Below, one piece after another: positions 16,622 to 23,260 of a DNA stretch of 23,601 bases. A model generated the notes under the pieces. That model was not told where the DNA came from. It ran no database searches and was given only the letters and a program-made list of their open reading frames with translations. Every line of letters begins with the position of its first letter. Position 1 is the first letter of the stretch. Location of the stretch: positions 1 to 23,601 of the forward strand of contig JAPPNY010000178.1 in assembly GCA_028818385.1 (NCBI GenBank). The letters are read 5' to 3'. The stretch comes from Spirochaetaceae bacterium (lineage in GTDB: Bacteria; Spirochaetota; Spirochaetia; SZUA-6; Bin103). Position numbers and translations under genes: made by a program.

Positions 16622-16648
16622 TGTGATACTAAATGGGACACGGTCTCA
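16606..16648. promoter_or_regulatory. Pair of operator-like inverted repeats over the importer promoter
   Basis: Box A is TGAGAC-TAC-GTATCA (16606-16620), covering the end of the spacer and most of the -10. Box B is TGGGAC-ACG-GTCTCA (16634-16648), just after the predicted transcription start. An extra half-site TGATAC lies at 16624-16629. Box A shares the core GA(G/T)AC-N3-GTATC with two repeats at 23165-23181 and 23208-23228 beside a Fur-family gene; box B (GGGAC-N3-GTCTC) is a weaker relative. I infer that the Fur-family protein at 23261 binds here; this is not demonstrated. Confidence 0.55.
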
Positions 16649-16748
16649 TGTTGAGGAGCTGCTGATGAGAAATCGCTACCCGGTCCACAGCGACCGAGAA
16701 TCCCTGGGGACTCCAAACAGGACTCGAACCGACCGAGACGGGCTTCCT

Positions 16749-17846
16749 ATGGGCAAGAAGCATCCACGGGCAGGCATTCTGTTGCTCGGCGCCGTTCTGG
16801 CCGTCGTCGCGGCTGTGCCCGCCGTCTTCGCCGCGGGTAGTCAGGAAGCAACGGTCGAGTCTTCAGCCCAAGCCGAGACGATCGTCCTGACCGACAACAT
16901 CGGACGCCGCGTCGAGCTTCCCCACCCCGTGAGCAGGGCCGTGGCCGCCAACCGGTACAACAGCGAGCTGATCAGGGCGTCCGGCGCGATCGACTACATG
17001 ATCGGGGCGGATCTCAACACGATTCAGGACCGGGAATACTGGAAGCACTACGATCCGGACAGCGTCATCGGGAAAAGTCAGCGGGAGCTCAACTACGAGA
17101 AGATCATCGAACTGGACCCGCAGGTGGTGATCCTTCCCCACAACGGCGCCGTCCAGGAGGCGGAAGAGAAGCTGGCACCTTTTGGCATCAAGGTGTTCGT
17201 GATCTCCGGATATGACACCGGCGACTTCGAGAACCAGGTCACGAACATAGGAAAGATGTTCGCCGCCGAGGAGGAAGCGCAGCATTTCCTCGACACGTTC
17301 ACCGAGCCGCTGGACTACATCCGGGAGCAGCTCGACGGCGTGCCGAGGAAGACGGTCTACTTCGAGACGACCCGGGAGCTGGGGACGACCTTCCCCGGCG
17401 GGTACTACTTCACGATGATCGAATACGCAGGCGGACAGAACATCTTCGCCGATCCGCCGGCCAACCTCACGGAGTCGGCCATCGACCCGGAGGCTGTCAT
17501 CACGATGAACCCCGAGTACATCGTCAAGAACATCACACCGGACACGGCACGCACCGGCACCGGCGTCTACGCGCCGCCCTCGCTGGAGCAGAGAGAAGAG
17601 GAGATCCGGAAGATCAAGAGCAGGCCGGGTTGGGACGAGATCGACGCGGTCAAGAACGACAACGTCTATGTCATGTCCCAGTTTGGTCACGGCGGAGCGT
17701 CAAAGATCATCGGAGCTCTCTACGTTGCGAAGTGGATGTACCCGGAGAGGTTGCCCGATCTGGACCCGGACGACTACTTCCGAGCGTGGCTGGAGGACTT
17801 CCAGGGATTCAATGACCTGGACGGACACTTCTATCCCGAACCGTAA
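16749..17846 (+). CDS. FecB/BtuF-type periplasmic metal-complex-binding protein
   Basis: A 365-residue COG0614-type binding protein. Signal peptide: about residues 1-29 (MGKKHPRAG, then ILLLGAVLAVVAAVPAVFAAG), followed by SQEA, a spirochaete-like end. The mature part has ETIVLTDNIGRRVELPHPVSRAVA, NYEKIIELDPQVVILPHNGA and AVKNDNVYVMSQF, typical of the two-lobed helical-backbone class. Members bind ferric siderophores, haem, cobalamin or other metal complexes for a FecCD-type permease; the ligand is not determinable. ATG 16749 gives a normal signal peptide. An in-frame ATG at 16665 has a better ribosome-binding site (GAGGAG, six bases away) but would put 28 polar residues before the signal. First gene of a three-gene operon, downstream of an operator-bearing promoter. 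Confidence 0.9.
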   Translation: MGKKHPRAGILLLGAVLAVVAAVPAVFAAGSQEATVESSAQAETIVLTDNIGRRVELPHPVSRAVAANRYNSELIRASGAIDYMIGADLNTIQDREYWKHYDPDSVIGKSQRELNYEKIIELDPQVVILPHNGAVQEAEEKLAPFGIKVFVISGYDTGDFENQVTNIGKMFAAEEEAQHFLDTFTEPLDYIREQLDGVPRKTVYFETTRELGTTFPGGYYFTMIEYAGGQNIFADPPANLTESAIDPEAVITMNPEYIVKNITPDTARTGTGVYAPPSLEQREEEIRKIKSRPGWDEIDAVKNDNVYVMSQFGHGGASKIIGALYVAKWMYPERLPDLDPDDYFRAWLEDFQGFNDLDGHFYPEP

Positions 17847-17880
17847 CCCGGGCTGACGGAGGCTGGGGCGCCGTTGCTCG

Positions 17881-18987
17881 ATGGGCGGCGCCCTTGTCTG
17901 CATACTCGCCATGGATGTGAAGACGTCGCCCGGAACGATCGAGCTCAAAGCTCGCTACGAGTTGAAGCGGGTCGCGAGCCTTCTGGCTCTGACCGGCGGG
18001 TTTGGCGTGCTTGTGCTGGTATCGCTCGTCTCGTTGCAGGTGGGCATCGCGGACGTCTCGCTCGGCGAGACCGCGGATGCTCTCCTGAAGCTTGTGCGGC
18101 GCGAGGCAAGCATCACCGTAGACCAGAAGATCGTGCTCCTCCTGCGGCTCCCGCGGGTCGTTCTGGCTGTTCTGGCCGGGGCGGCGCTTTCGGTCTCCGG
18201 TGTCGTGATGCAGGCGGTTACGCGCAACCCGCTGGTCAGCCCGTTCACCATCGGCATATCGTCCTCTGCCGCGTTCGGGGCGAGTGTCGCCATCGTGTTC
18301 GGCTTCGCCATCGTACCCGGCACCGTCGGCGGCGTTGTTGTCAACGCGTTCTCCTTTGCGGTCCTTTGCGCGCTGCTGGTCTACGCAATCTCCTGGAAGC
18401 TTGGGATGTCGCCGGAGACACTGATCCTGACCGGCATCGCACTGAACTACGTCTTCGCGGCCCTGACGTCCACCGTGCAGTACGTGGCCGAGGAGCACCA
18501 GCTTGCCGCCGCGGTGCAGTGGGCGTTCGGCAGTCTGAACCACGCGTCGTGGGACCAGAATCTGATTCTGGCCTCGGTTCTGGCGGCTTCGCTGCCGGTT
18601 CTCCAACGGTTCTCGCTGAGCTTCAATGCCCTCACCGCCGGAGGAGACGAGCTGACCAAATCCATCGGCGCGAACCCGACGAGCATCAAGGCCGTCACCG
18701 GTATGGCGGCGGTTCTCCTGACCGCCTCAACGATCAGTTTCACCGGTGTCATCGGATTCGTGGGGCTGGTCGGACCACACATCGCGAGGCTTCTGATCGG
18801 CGGCGATCACCCGCGGCTTCTGCCTTTCTCCGCGATCATCGGCGCCATCCTGGTCGTGCTCTCCGACACGATCGGCCGCACGCTGCTCTCCCCGGTCGTC
18901 ATCCCCGTGGGGATCGTCATTTCGTTTCTCGGTGTGCCGCTCTTTCTGAACCTCATCATCGCACGCAGGACGAGGTACTTCGGATGA
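17881..18987 (+). CDS. FecCD-family ABC transporter permease
   Basis: A 368-residue inner-membrane permease of the BtuC/FecCD/FhuB class with about ten hydrophobic segments. Signature stretches are RLPRVVLAVLAGAALSVSGVVMQAVTRNPLVSPFTIGISSSAAFG, ILTGIALNYVFAALTS, WAFGSLNHASW and the C-terminal TGVIGFVGLVGPHIARLLIGGDHPRLLPFSAIIGA with SDTIGRTLLSPVVIPVGI. The GLVGPH region contacts the ATPase. It forms a homodimeric channel that takes the metal complex from the binding protein. ATG 17881 is used; ATG 17911 (MDVKTSPGTIELKARYELK) is also plausible, and neither has a well-spaced ribosome-binding site (GGAGG at 17858 is too far). It starts 34 bp after the binding-protein gene. Confidence 0.93.
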   Translation: MGGALVCILAMDVKTSPGTIELKARYELKRVASLLALTGGFGVLVLVSLVSLQVGIADVSLGETADALLKLVRREASITVDQKIVLLLRLPRVVLAVLAGAALSVSGVVMQAVTRNPLVSPFTIGISSSAAFGASVAIVFGFAIVPGTVGGVVVNAFSFAVLCALLVYAISWKLGMSPETLILTGIALNYVFAALTSTVQYVAEEHQLAAAVQWAFGSLNHASWDQNLILASVLAASLPVLQRFSLSFNALTAGGDELTKSIGANPTSIKAVTGMAAVLLTASTISFTGVIGFVGLVGPHIARLLIGGDHPRLLPFSAIIGAILVVLSDTIGRTLLSPVVIPVGIVISFLGVPLFLNLIIARRTRYFG

Positions 18988-18999
18988 GGTACTCCGGAT
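18972..18999 (+). repeat. Tandem 14-bp duplication at the permease/ATPase junction
   Basis: GAGGTACTTCGGAT (18972-18985) is followed directly by GAGGTACTCCGGAT (18986-18999), one mismatch. The first copy ends in the permease stop region and the second in the ATPase start region. Removing one copy would restore a direct ATGA stop/start overlap. The second copy also supplies GAGGT as a ribosome-binding site for the ATPase. Confidence 0.85.
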
Positions 19000-19798
19000 G
19001 AGTTTTTCCGTGCGGGGCGTGCACTACGGCTACCGCCGGAGGGAGGTGTTGAAAGGCATCAGCTTCGAGGCTGAGGGGCGAGAGATTCTGACGATCATGG
19101 GGCCGAACGGGTCGGGAAAGACGACGCTGCTCAAATGCCTCAATCGAATCCGCGACCCAGAGGCAGGCACGATCAGCTACGAAGGTAAAGACGTGAGGCG
19201 CATGTCGCGGAGGACGCTGGCCCGCTACATGAGCTACGTCCCGCAGGACCACGGAACGGTGTTTCCGATCTCTGTGGTCGATACGATCATGATGGGCCGG
19301 ATCCCACACGCCGGTATGAGGATCAGCAAAACCGACAGGGAGGTGGCGTTTGAGGCCCTGGAACTGATGGGACTACACGGCCTTGCCTTCCGCCCCATCA
19401 ACGAGTTGAGCGGTGGAGAGAGACAGCGAGTGGTCATCGCACGGGCCCTGGCCCAGCAGACGCCCGTCGTGCTGATGGACGAACCAACGGGCAGCCTCGA
19501 CGTCCGGAACCAGCTTGAGACCATGAGCCTTCTGCGCCGTGTCGTGGAGGCCAACGGTCTGATCGCGATTCTGTCCCTGCACGACATCAACCTGGCTTCC
19601 ATGTTCTCTCACCGCGTGGCCATGCTCAAAGAAGGCCGTCTTCTCGAGTCCGGCCCGGTCGAGCAGGTTATCAACGAGGCTAACCTGAAGTCCGTCTACG
19701 GTGTCGACACTGTCGTGAACAACCGCTCTTCCGAGATCCATGTCAGGCTGCTGAAACCGACAGCGCCAAACCGGGGACCGAACGATCAACGGCGGTGA
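18998..19798 (+). CDS. FecE/BtuD-type ABC transporter ATPase
   Basis: A 266-residue cytoplasmic ATPase with all motifs intact: Walker A GPNGSGKTT (35-43), Q-loop VPQDH (Q83), signature LSGGERQ (137-143), Walker B VVLMDEP (158-163) and switch His in LSLHD (H195). The C terminus (HVRLLKPTAPNRGPNDQRR) is a variable tail. It energises the FecCD-type permease encoded 10 bp upstream and, with the binding protein, completes an importer for a metal complex. It has GAGGT seven bases before ATG, created by the 14-bp tandem duplication. No outer-membrane TonB-dependent receptor is encoded in this window, so uptake across the outer membrane must be handled elsewhere. Confidence 0.95.
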   Translation: MSFSVRGVHYGYRRREVLKGISFEAEGREILTIMGPNGSGKTTLLKCLNRIRDPEAGTISYEGKDVRRMSRRTLARYMSYVPQDHGTVFPISVVDTIMMGRIPHAGMRISKTDREVAFEALELMGLHGLAFRPINELSGGERQRVVIARALAQQTPVVLMDEPTGSLDVRNQLETMSLLRRVVEANGLIAILSLHDINLASMFSHRVAMLKEGRLLESGPVEQVINEANLKSVYGVDTVVNNRSSEIHVRLLKPTAPNRGPNDQRR

Positions 19799-19810
19799 TC
19801 GGGTGAGCGG

Positions 19811-19829
19811 GTCCCGTGATCAACGGGAC
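19811..19829. terminator. Shared stem-loop between convergent operons
   Basis: GTCCCGT, loop GATCA, ACGGGAC makes a seven-base-pair hairpin 12 bp after the importer ATPase stop. It overlaps the stop codon of the convergent ferredoxin gene (TGA at 19820-19822 on the minus strand). It could serve both transcripts. No T-tract is present on either side. Confidence 0.4.
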
Positions 19830-20350
19830 GAGAGTGACGGCTCCCAACTCTCCATCGATGGGCGTACCCCCTTCCGGGGGTCTCGAGTACCTGTCTGAGC
19901 GGCGATCATAGCGGAATCGAAACGCGGAAAACGGTGGCCGTCCAGTGTCGCCGGAATCGGCAAGAGGGAACCCGCCTGCCGGCACTCCACGGCCCATTCG
20001 ATCAGTGTCCCGTATTGCCAGTCCTCGGAAAGTCCGCCGAACCAGTGCCCGGTTCCATCGCTTGCCAGCACATAGACAACGTTGGCCACATCGCATGGGC
20101 CAAGGCAGCCACTGATCGTGAGCTGGATCGTTCCGTTGAGCTTGAGACTCTTCCAGGACTCCTTCATCATCGCCTTTGGCAAGGGCGGGAATCCTCTGTC
20201 AGCCCGCCCACAACAACAGCCTTCACAAAGGAAAATCTGCCCCAACCGCTCGGCGCGTCGCGTCGTCAGGCATGCTCCCTGCTGAACGGTGTGGCGCAGT
20301 CGTTGTGTTTGTGCGTTGAAATTCAGGTGATTCAGGGATTCGTCCTGCAT
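19820..20350 (-). CDS. Thioredoxin-like (2Fe-2S) ferredoxin-type protein associated with CobW
   Basis: A 176-residue cytoplasmic protein. The core (about 37-146) has FLCEGCCCGRADRG (C42, C45, C46, C47) and, after a strand, ISGCLGPCDVANVVYVL (C82, C86). The CxxC ... CLGPC spacing fits thioredoxin-like 2Fe-2S ferredoxins or predicted metal-binding proteins found beside COG0523 GTPases. GHWFGGL and YGTLIEWAVECRQAG complete the fold. Residues 1-36 and the tail after about 147 look non-conserved. It starts six bases after the WD40 stop (GAGG before ATG) and is last in the operon. Roles in electron transfer, or in holding metal delivered by the GTPase, are guesses. An internal start nearer the first Cys motif is possible. 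Confidence 0.75.
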   Translation of the reverse strand: MQDESLNHLNFNAQTQRLRHTVQQGACLTTRRAERLGQIFLCEGCCCGRADRGFPPLPKAMMKESWKSLKLNGTIQLTISGCLGPCDVANVVYVLASDGTGHWFGGLSEDWQYGTLIEWAVECRQAGSLLPIPATLDGHRFPRFDSAMIAAQTGTRDPRKGVRPSMESWEPSLSSR

Positions 20351-20355
20351 CGACC

Positions 20356-21387
20356 TCAACCTGCGGCCGCCGACTGGACCTCGAAGATGACCACCTTGCC
20401 ATCCTGCTGCCCGGCCGCAAGCTTGCCGCCTCTGCACCACCGCAAGCAGCTTGCAGATGATGAAAGGGCAACTTCTCCAATGATGCGGTCGTGCTTCAAA
20501 GGATCCCACAAAAAGAGGTTCGCATCAGCATCCGCCGAGGCCAACAACTGCCCGTCGGGCTGAAAGACCAATTGCGTCAGGTTGCCGGAATGCGCATCGT
20601 ACTGACGAGGCTTCCGCCCCATCGGCCCTTTGCCGCTGCAATCCCACAAACAAGGCGTTGCGCCGCCACCGGTCGCCAGCCATCGCCCGCTGGGATCCCA
20701 ACTCAACTCACGCACCTTGGTGGGGAAGCCCCACATCTGCGCGTCTTTACCCGACTTGACATGCCAAAAATGGACCGTCGAGTCCTGTTCGCCGGTTGCC
20801 ATGTACTTCGCATCGGGACTCCATGCCAACACGAGGCTCGAACCCTTCCAACTGTACTTCCGCGGCTGACCCTGCTTGCCAGGTACATGCAGCGTAATCC
20901 CATTGTAGGCCGCCGCCGCCACCCCGGAACCGTCCGGGTTCCATCCTACATCCGCGATGGTGCTCGAGTGATCCGAAGACTCGTAGACCCCTTCGCGTCG
21001 TTCGTTCCACAACCGGAGATGGCGGCCCGCAGCCGTTGCCAACACGTTGCCACGAGGACTGTAAGCAGCCTTGGCAACCCAGGAATCTTGCGCTTCGAGC
21101 GAGCCGAGTTGTTGCCCCGAACTCCCATCCCACACCTTGGCCAGCCCGTCATGTCCTGCCGTTGCGAACTCCGCCCCATCGCGGCGCCAAGACAGCGAGT
21201 TGGCCCCATCGGCATGTCGACCTATGAGCTGGGAGTGTCCCGAATCGCCGTGATCGTCGATCAGGAACACCGAACCTTCCACCGCTACCGCGGCCAGTCT
21301 CGAGCCGTCCGGGGACCATGCCAGATCGATAATGTAGTCGCCCAGGGCTACACGCCACGACTCTACGAGTAGCCCGCTGTCCGGCAT
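20356..21387 (-). CDS. WD40-repeat beta-propeller protein
   Basis: A 343-residue protein made almost wholly of WD40-type blades. Blade strands are visible at about 19-44 (IIDLAWSPDGSRLAAVA), 64-87 (ending AKVWD), 104-127 (ending LRLWN), 144-168, 185-209 (ending VHFWH), 224-249 (ending PCLWD), 269-295 (ending LFLWD) and 313-336 (KVVIFE). That is seven or eight repeats, enough for one closed propeller. No signal peptide or catalytic domain is seen, so it is likely a cytoplasmic scaffold. It starts eight bases after the CobW stop at 21396. The frame is open further upstream, but that lies in the CobW gene. Its place between a metallochaperone GTPase and a ferredoxin suggests it docks a client metalloprotein or partner; this is inference. 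Confidence 0.9.
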   Translation of the reverse strand: MPDSGLLVESWRVALGDYIIDLAWSPDGSRLAAVAVEGSVFLIDDHGDSGHSQLIGRHADGANSLSWRRDGAEFATAGHDGLAKVWDGSSGQQLGSLEAQDSWVAKAAYSPRGNVLATAAGRHLRLWNERREGVYESSDHSSTIADVGWNPDGSGVAAAAYNGITLHVPGKQGQPRKYSWKGSSLVLAWSPDAKYMATGEQDSTVHFWHVKSGKDAQMWGFPTKVRELSWDPSGRWLATGGGATPCLWDCSGKGPMGRKPRQYDAHSGNLTQLVFQPDGQLLASADADANLFLWDPLKHDRIIGEVALSSSASCLRWCRGGKLAAGQQDGKVVIFEVQSAAAG

Positions 21388-21395
21388 CGAAGCGC

Positions 21396-22745
21396 CTACG
21401 TCAAGCAGGACTCGAATCCGGCGTTCAGTGCCTCGCGATTCAAGTTGCGGCCGATGAAGATAAGGGAGTTCGCCCGCTCGCCGTCGCGCCAAGGCCGATC
21501 CATGCGCCCATCGAAGAGCATATGAACCCCCTGGAACACGTAGCGTGTTTTGGCGCCCCGGAACGACAATACCCCTTTCATCCGGAAGATATCCGGCCCT
21601 TGATTGGCAAGCAGATCGCTCAACCATTTCTGGAATTTGCGGAGATCGAGATCACCCGGCGTGTTGATGCCGACGGATGTCACTTCCTCGTCGTGCTCAT
21701 GGTCCGGCTTGTACTCGCGTACCAGGAGGGAGTCGATGCGGTTTCCCCTGGCATCGCTGATAAACGCTTCGAACTCATCGGGATGATGCTCGGTGAACAG
21801 CACATAGGGACCTGCCGATGGGACCCGCAATATGTAGTCAAGCTGCTCTCCCTCAAGACTGAGTTGACTCAGCTGGTCGCCTGGCGCGATCGCTGCACCA
21901 GGACCCAGAGCGACTTCACTGTCCGAGAAGGCTCGGACCGCTTTTTCGACCGTGTCGCGCATGGCGGACTCGCTGGCGTCGGCAGCCGCCCTGAAGTTGA
22001 GATTCATCGTTGGATCAGGGCCAGGCTTCAGAACCAGCCGATAGTTCCCTGCCCGGAGCTCATACAAACCACTCCACTCGAATGGATACTCAGGTTCCAT
22101 GAACTTGGGATCGACCTCGAGAGCGCGATCGAGGTCGAATCCCCCGAGGTTGAGCACCATATCCATTTCAACGGCCGCATCGCGTGTGCGATAGATCCTG
22201 GCAGCCGAATTCATGGAGTGCATTCGAGCTTCCAATTGATCGATCTCTTGCGATGAAACCAGATCGATCTTGTTCAACAAGATGACATCGGCGAACGCGA
22301 TCTGCTCTTTGACTTCATCGCTCTCGTCGATGTGCAGCAACACGTGCTTGGCATCGACCATCGTCACGACACCATCCAGGCTGAGCGCTTCTCCGAGCTC
22401 GTCATCCATGAAGAATGTCTGCGCGACGGGACCGGGATCGGCCATCCCTGTGGTTTCGATCATGATGTGATCGAACTTGTCACGGCGTTTCATCAGATTG
22501 CCAAGGATGCGAATCAGATCTCCACGGACGGTGCAACAGATGCAACCGTTGTTCATTTCGAAGATCTCTTCTTCGGCCCCGATCACCAGATCGTTGTCGA
22601 CACCGATCTCGCCGAACTCGTTTTCGATCACGGCGATTCGTTTGCCGTGATTCTCCGACAGAATGCGATTGAGCAGCGTGGTCTTGCCCGAGCCCAGGAA
22701 ACCGGTGAGCACGGTCACCGGAACGGTGGAGGTTGTGTCTGACAT
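21396..22745 (-). CDS. COG0523/CobW-family metallochaperone GTPase with inserted domain
   Basis: A 449-residue G3E-family P-loop GTPase. Walker A is GFLGSGKTT (15-23), the metal-binding motif is NNGCICC (CxCC, 68-71) followed by TVRGDL, then IETTGMADPGPV (96-107) and the guanine-specificity motif NKID (158-161). A CobW_C domain occupies about 360-440 (WLSDLLANQGPDIFRMKGVLSF, YVFQGVHMLFDG). Members move zinc, cobalt, nickel or iron-related metal between proteins in a GTP-dependent manner; Zur-controlled members handle zinc scarcity. About 130 residues (roughly 218-348) are inserted between the GTPase and CobW_C parts, ending with FTEHHPDEFEAF and followed by HEHDEE, a potential metal-binding region. 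ATG 22745 is preceded by GGAG at ten bases. Third ORF of the putative metal operon. Confidence 0.95.
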   Translation of the reverse strand: MSDTTSTVPVTVLTGFLGSGKTTLLNRILSENHGKRIAVIENEFGEIGVDNDLVIGAEEEIFEMNNGCICCTVRGDLIRILGNLMKRRDKFDHIMIETTGMADPGPVAQTFFMDDELGEALSLDGVVTMVDAKHVLLHIDESDEVKEQIAFADVILLNKIDLVSSQEIDQLEARMHSMNSAARIYRTRDAAVEMDMVLNLGGFDLDRALEVDPKFMEPEYPFEWSGLYELRAGNYRLVLKPGPDPTMNLNFRAAADASESAMRDTVEKAVRAFSDSEVALGPGAAIAPGDQLSQLSLEGEQLDYILRVPSAGPYVLFTEHHPDEFEAFISDARGNRIDSLLVREYKPDHEHDEEVTSVGINTPGDLDLRKFQKWLSDLLANQGPDIFRMKGVLSFRGAKTRYVFQGVHMLFDGRMDRPWRDGERANSLIFIGRNLNREALNAGFESCLT

Positions 22746-22791
22746 CGGATAGGTCTCCGTAATTCGTTGATTCGGGAATGAGATGAAGCGC

Positions 22792-23058
22792 CTAGGAGGC
22801 CGCCGGAGGCGTCTTGGCCGCTAGTTCGACAACATCGGCGAGGGTGATATCCGGCATCGCTTTATGAAGCTTCCACTGGCGCGGCTCCTTCTCTTGCTCC
22901 ATCGCGGCAACGACCGTTTCCAGCGGCGGGCAACCAGGTTCGCGGCACTCAAGCTCCATGACGGACACGGTCGCCTCCGCTGAAATCGGCAAGCATTCGT
23001 ACGCCCAGTCCTTTATCTGTCGGATCAGGGCTGCGTGGCGTCTAGGACGGCTTAGCAT
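22792..23058 (-). CDS. Small conserved Cys-containing protein, CobW-operon associated
   Basis: An 88-residue cytoplasmic protein. The core VSVMELECREPGCPPLETVVAAM (about 31-53), with C38 and C43, then QWKLHKAMPDITLADVVEL, recalls a family of small hypothetical proteins with the pattern C-x-EPGCPP-ETV ... KxHKA-x3-T-ADV that I associate with COG0523 neighbourhoods; function unknown to me. The compact alpha/beta pattern and paired cysteines would suit a small metal-binding or adaptor protein. ATG 23058 has GGAG six bases upstream and lies inside the end of the 36-aa ORF (17-bp overlap), so translational coupling is likely. It is 46 bp upstream of the CobW start. Confidence 0.8.
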   Translation of the reverse strand: MLSRPRRHAALIRQIKDWAYECLPISAEATVSVMELECREPGCPPLETVVAAMEQEKEPRQWKLHKAMPDITLADVVELAAKTPPAAS

Positions 23059-23152
23059 CAGCAGCTCCGGCGGATTCGAGCTTCACCGGGGTCTCCGGGT
23101 TGATCGAGTACGAGGTGGCCGGGGCTGCCAGCCGTTGATCAGATCGATTCAT
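23042..23152 (-). CDS. 36-residue leader ORF of the metal operon
   Basis: A 36-residue ORF (starts MNRSDQRLAAPATSYS, ends GAADAKPS) beginning just downstream of the predicted transcription start. It has a good ribosome-binding site (TGAGG six bases before ATG) and overlaps the next gene by 17 bp. It contains no cysteine or histidine, is Ala/Ser/Pro-rich and hydrophilic, with no signal or membrane segment. It may be a genuine microprotein, or a leader whose translation feeds ribosomes to the 88-aa gene. I recognise no family, and chance cannot be excluded. Confidence 0.45.
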   Translation of the reverse strand: MNRSDQRLAAPATSYSINPETPVKLESAGAADAKPS

Positions 23153-23164
23153 CGCGTCCTCAGA

Positions 23165-23181
23165 ATGATACTGTGTATCAT
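23165..23181. promoter_or_regulatory. Perfect inverted repeat, predicted Fur/Zur-family operator
   Basis: ATGATAC-TGT-GTATCAT is a perfect 7-3-7 palindrome covering most of the -10 box and the predicted start of the minus-strand metal operon. It lies between that operon and a divergent Fur-family gene, the classic location of a Zur/Fur box. It shares GA(T/G)AC-N3-GTATC with 16606-16620 and 23208-23228. Confidence 0.7.
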
Positions 23182-23205
23182 AACGCCTCGGCACGGAGAT
23201 GTCAA
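23177..23205 (-). promoter_or_regulatory. Strong sigma-70-type promoter of the metal operon
   Basis: On the minus strand: -35 TTGACA (23205-23200), a 17-bp spacer and -10 TATGAT (23182-23177). This is six of six and five of six matches to consensus at optimal spacing. Transcription would start near 23170, about 18 bp before the ATG of the 36-aa ORF. The operator at 23165-23181 overlaps the -10 and the start site, so bound repressor would block RNA polymerase. Confidence 0.75.
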
Positions 23206-23207
23206 AT

Positions 23208-23228
23208 GAACGAGACGGAGTATCGTTC
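23208..23228. promoter_or_regulatory. Second near-perfect inverted repeat, predicted operator
   Basis: GAACGAGAC, spacer GGA, GTATCGTTC: nine-base arms with one mismatch. The core GAGAC-N3-GTATC is identical to box A at 16606-16620 apart from the spacer. It lies just upstream of the -35 of the minus-strand promoter and 33 bp before the regulator's GTG start, so it may mediate autoregulation. No clear promoter for the regulator was found. Confidence 0.6.
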
Positions 23229-23260
23229 CATCGGGCAGGCGATGGTGTTACCCTGGGCTC

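Noticed and set aside
16615..16629. Perfect palindrome GTATCA-ATG-TGATAC within the importer promoter.
   Set aside because: As a separate operator type it is not repeated elsewhere. Its left arm is the right arm of box A and its right arm an extra half-site, so I treat it as part of the tandem operator arrangement.
16715..16745. tRNA-like T-arm sequence (GGTTCGAGTCC on the minus strand).
   Set aside because: The flanking stem does not pair properly and no anticodon or acceptor stems could be found; not a tRNA.
21404..21419. ACTCGAATCC, resembling a tRNA T-loop, near the CobW C terminus.
   Set aside because: It lies in the coding sequence for the end of the GTPase and no cloverleaf can be folded around it.
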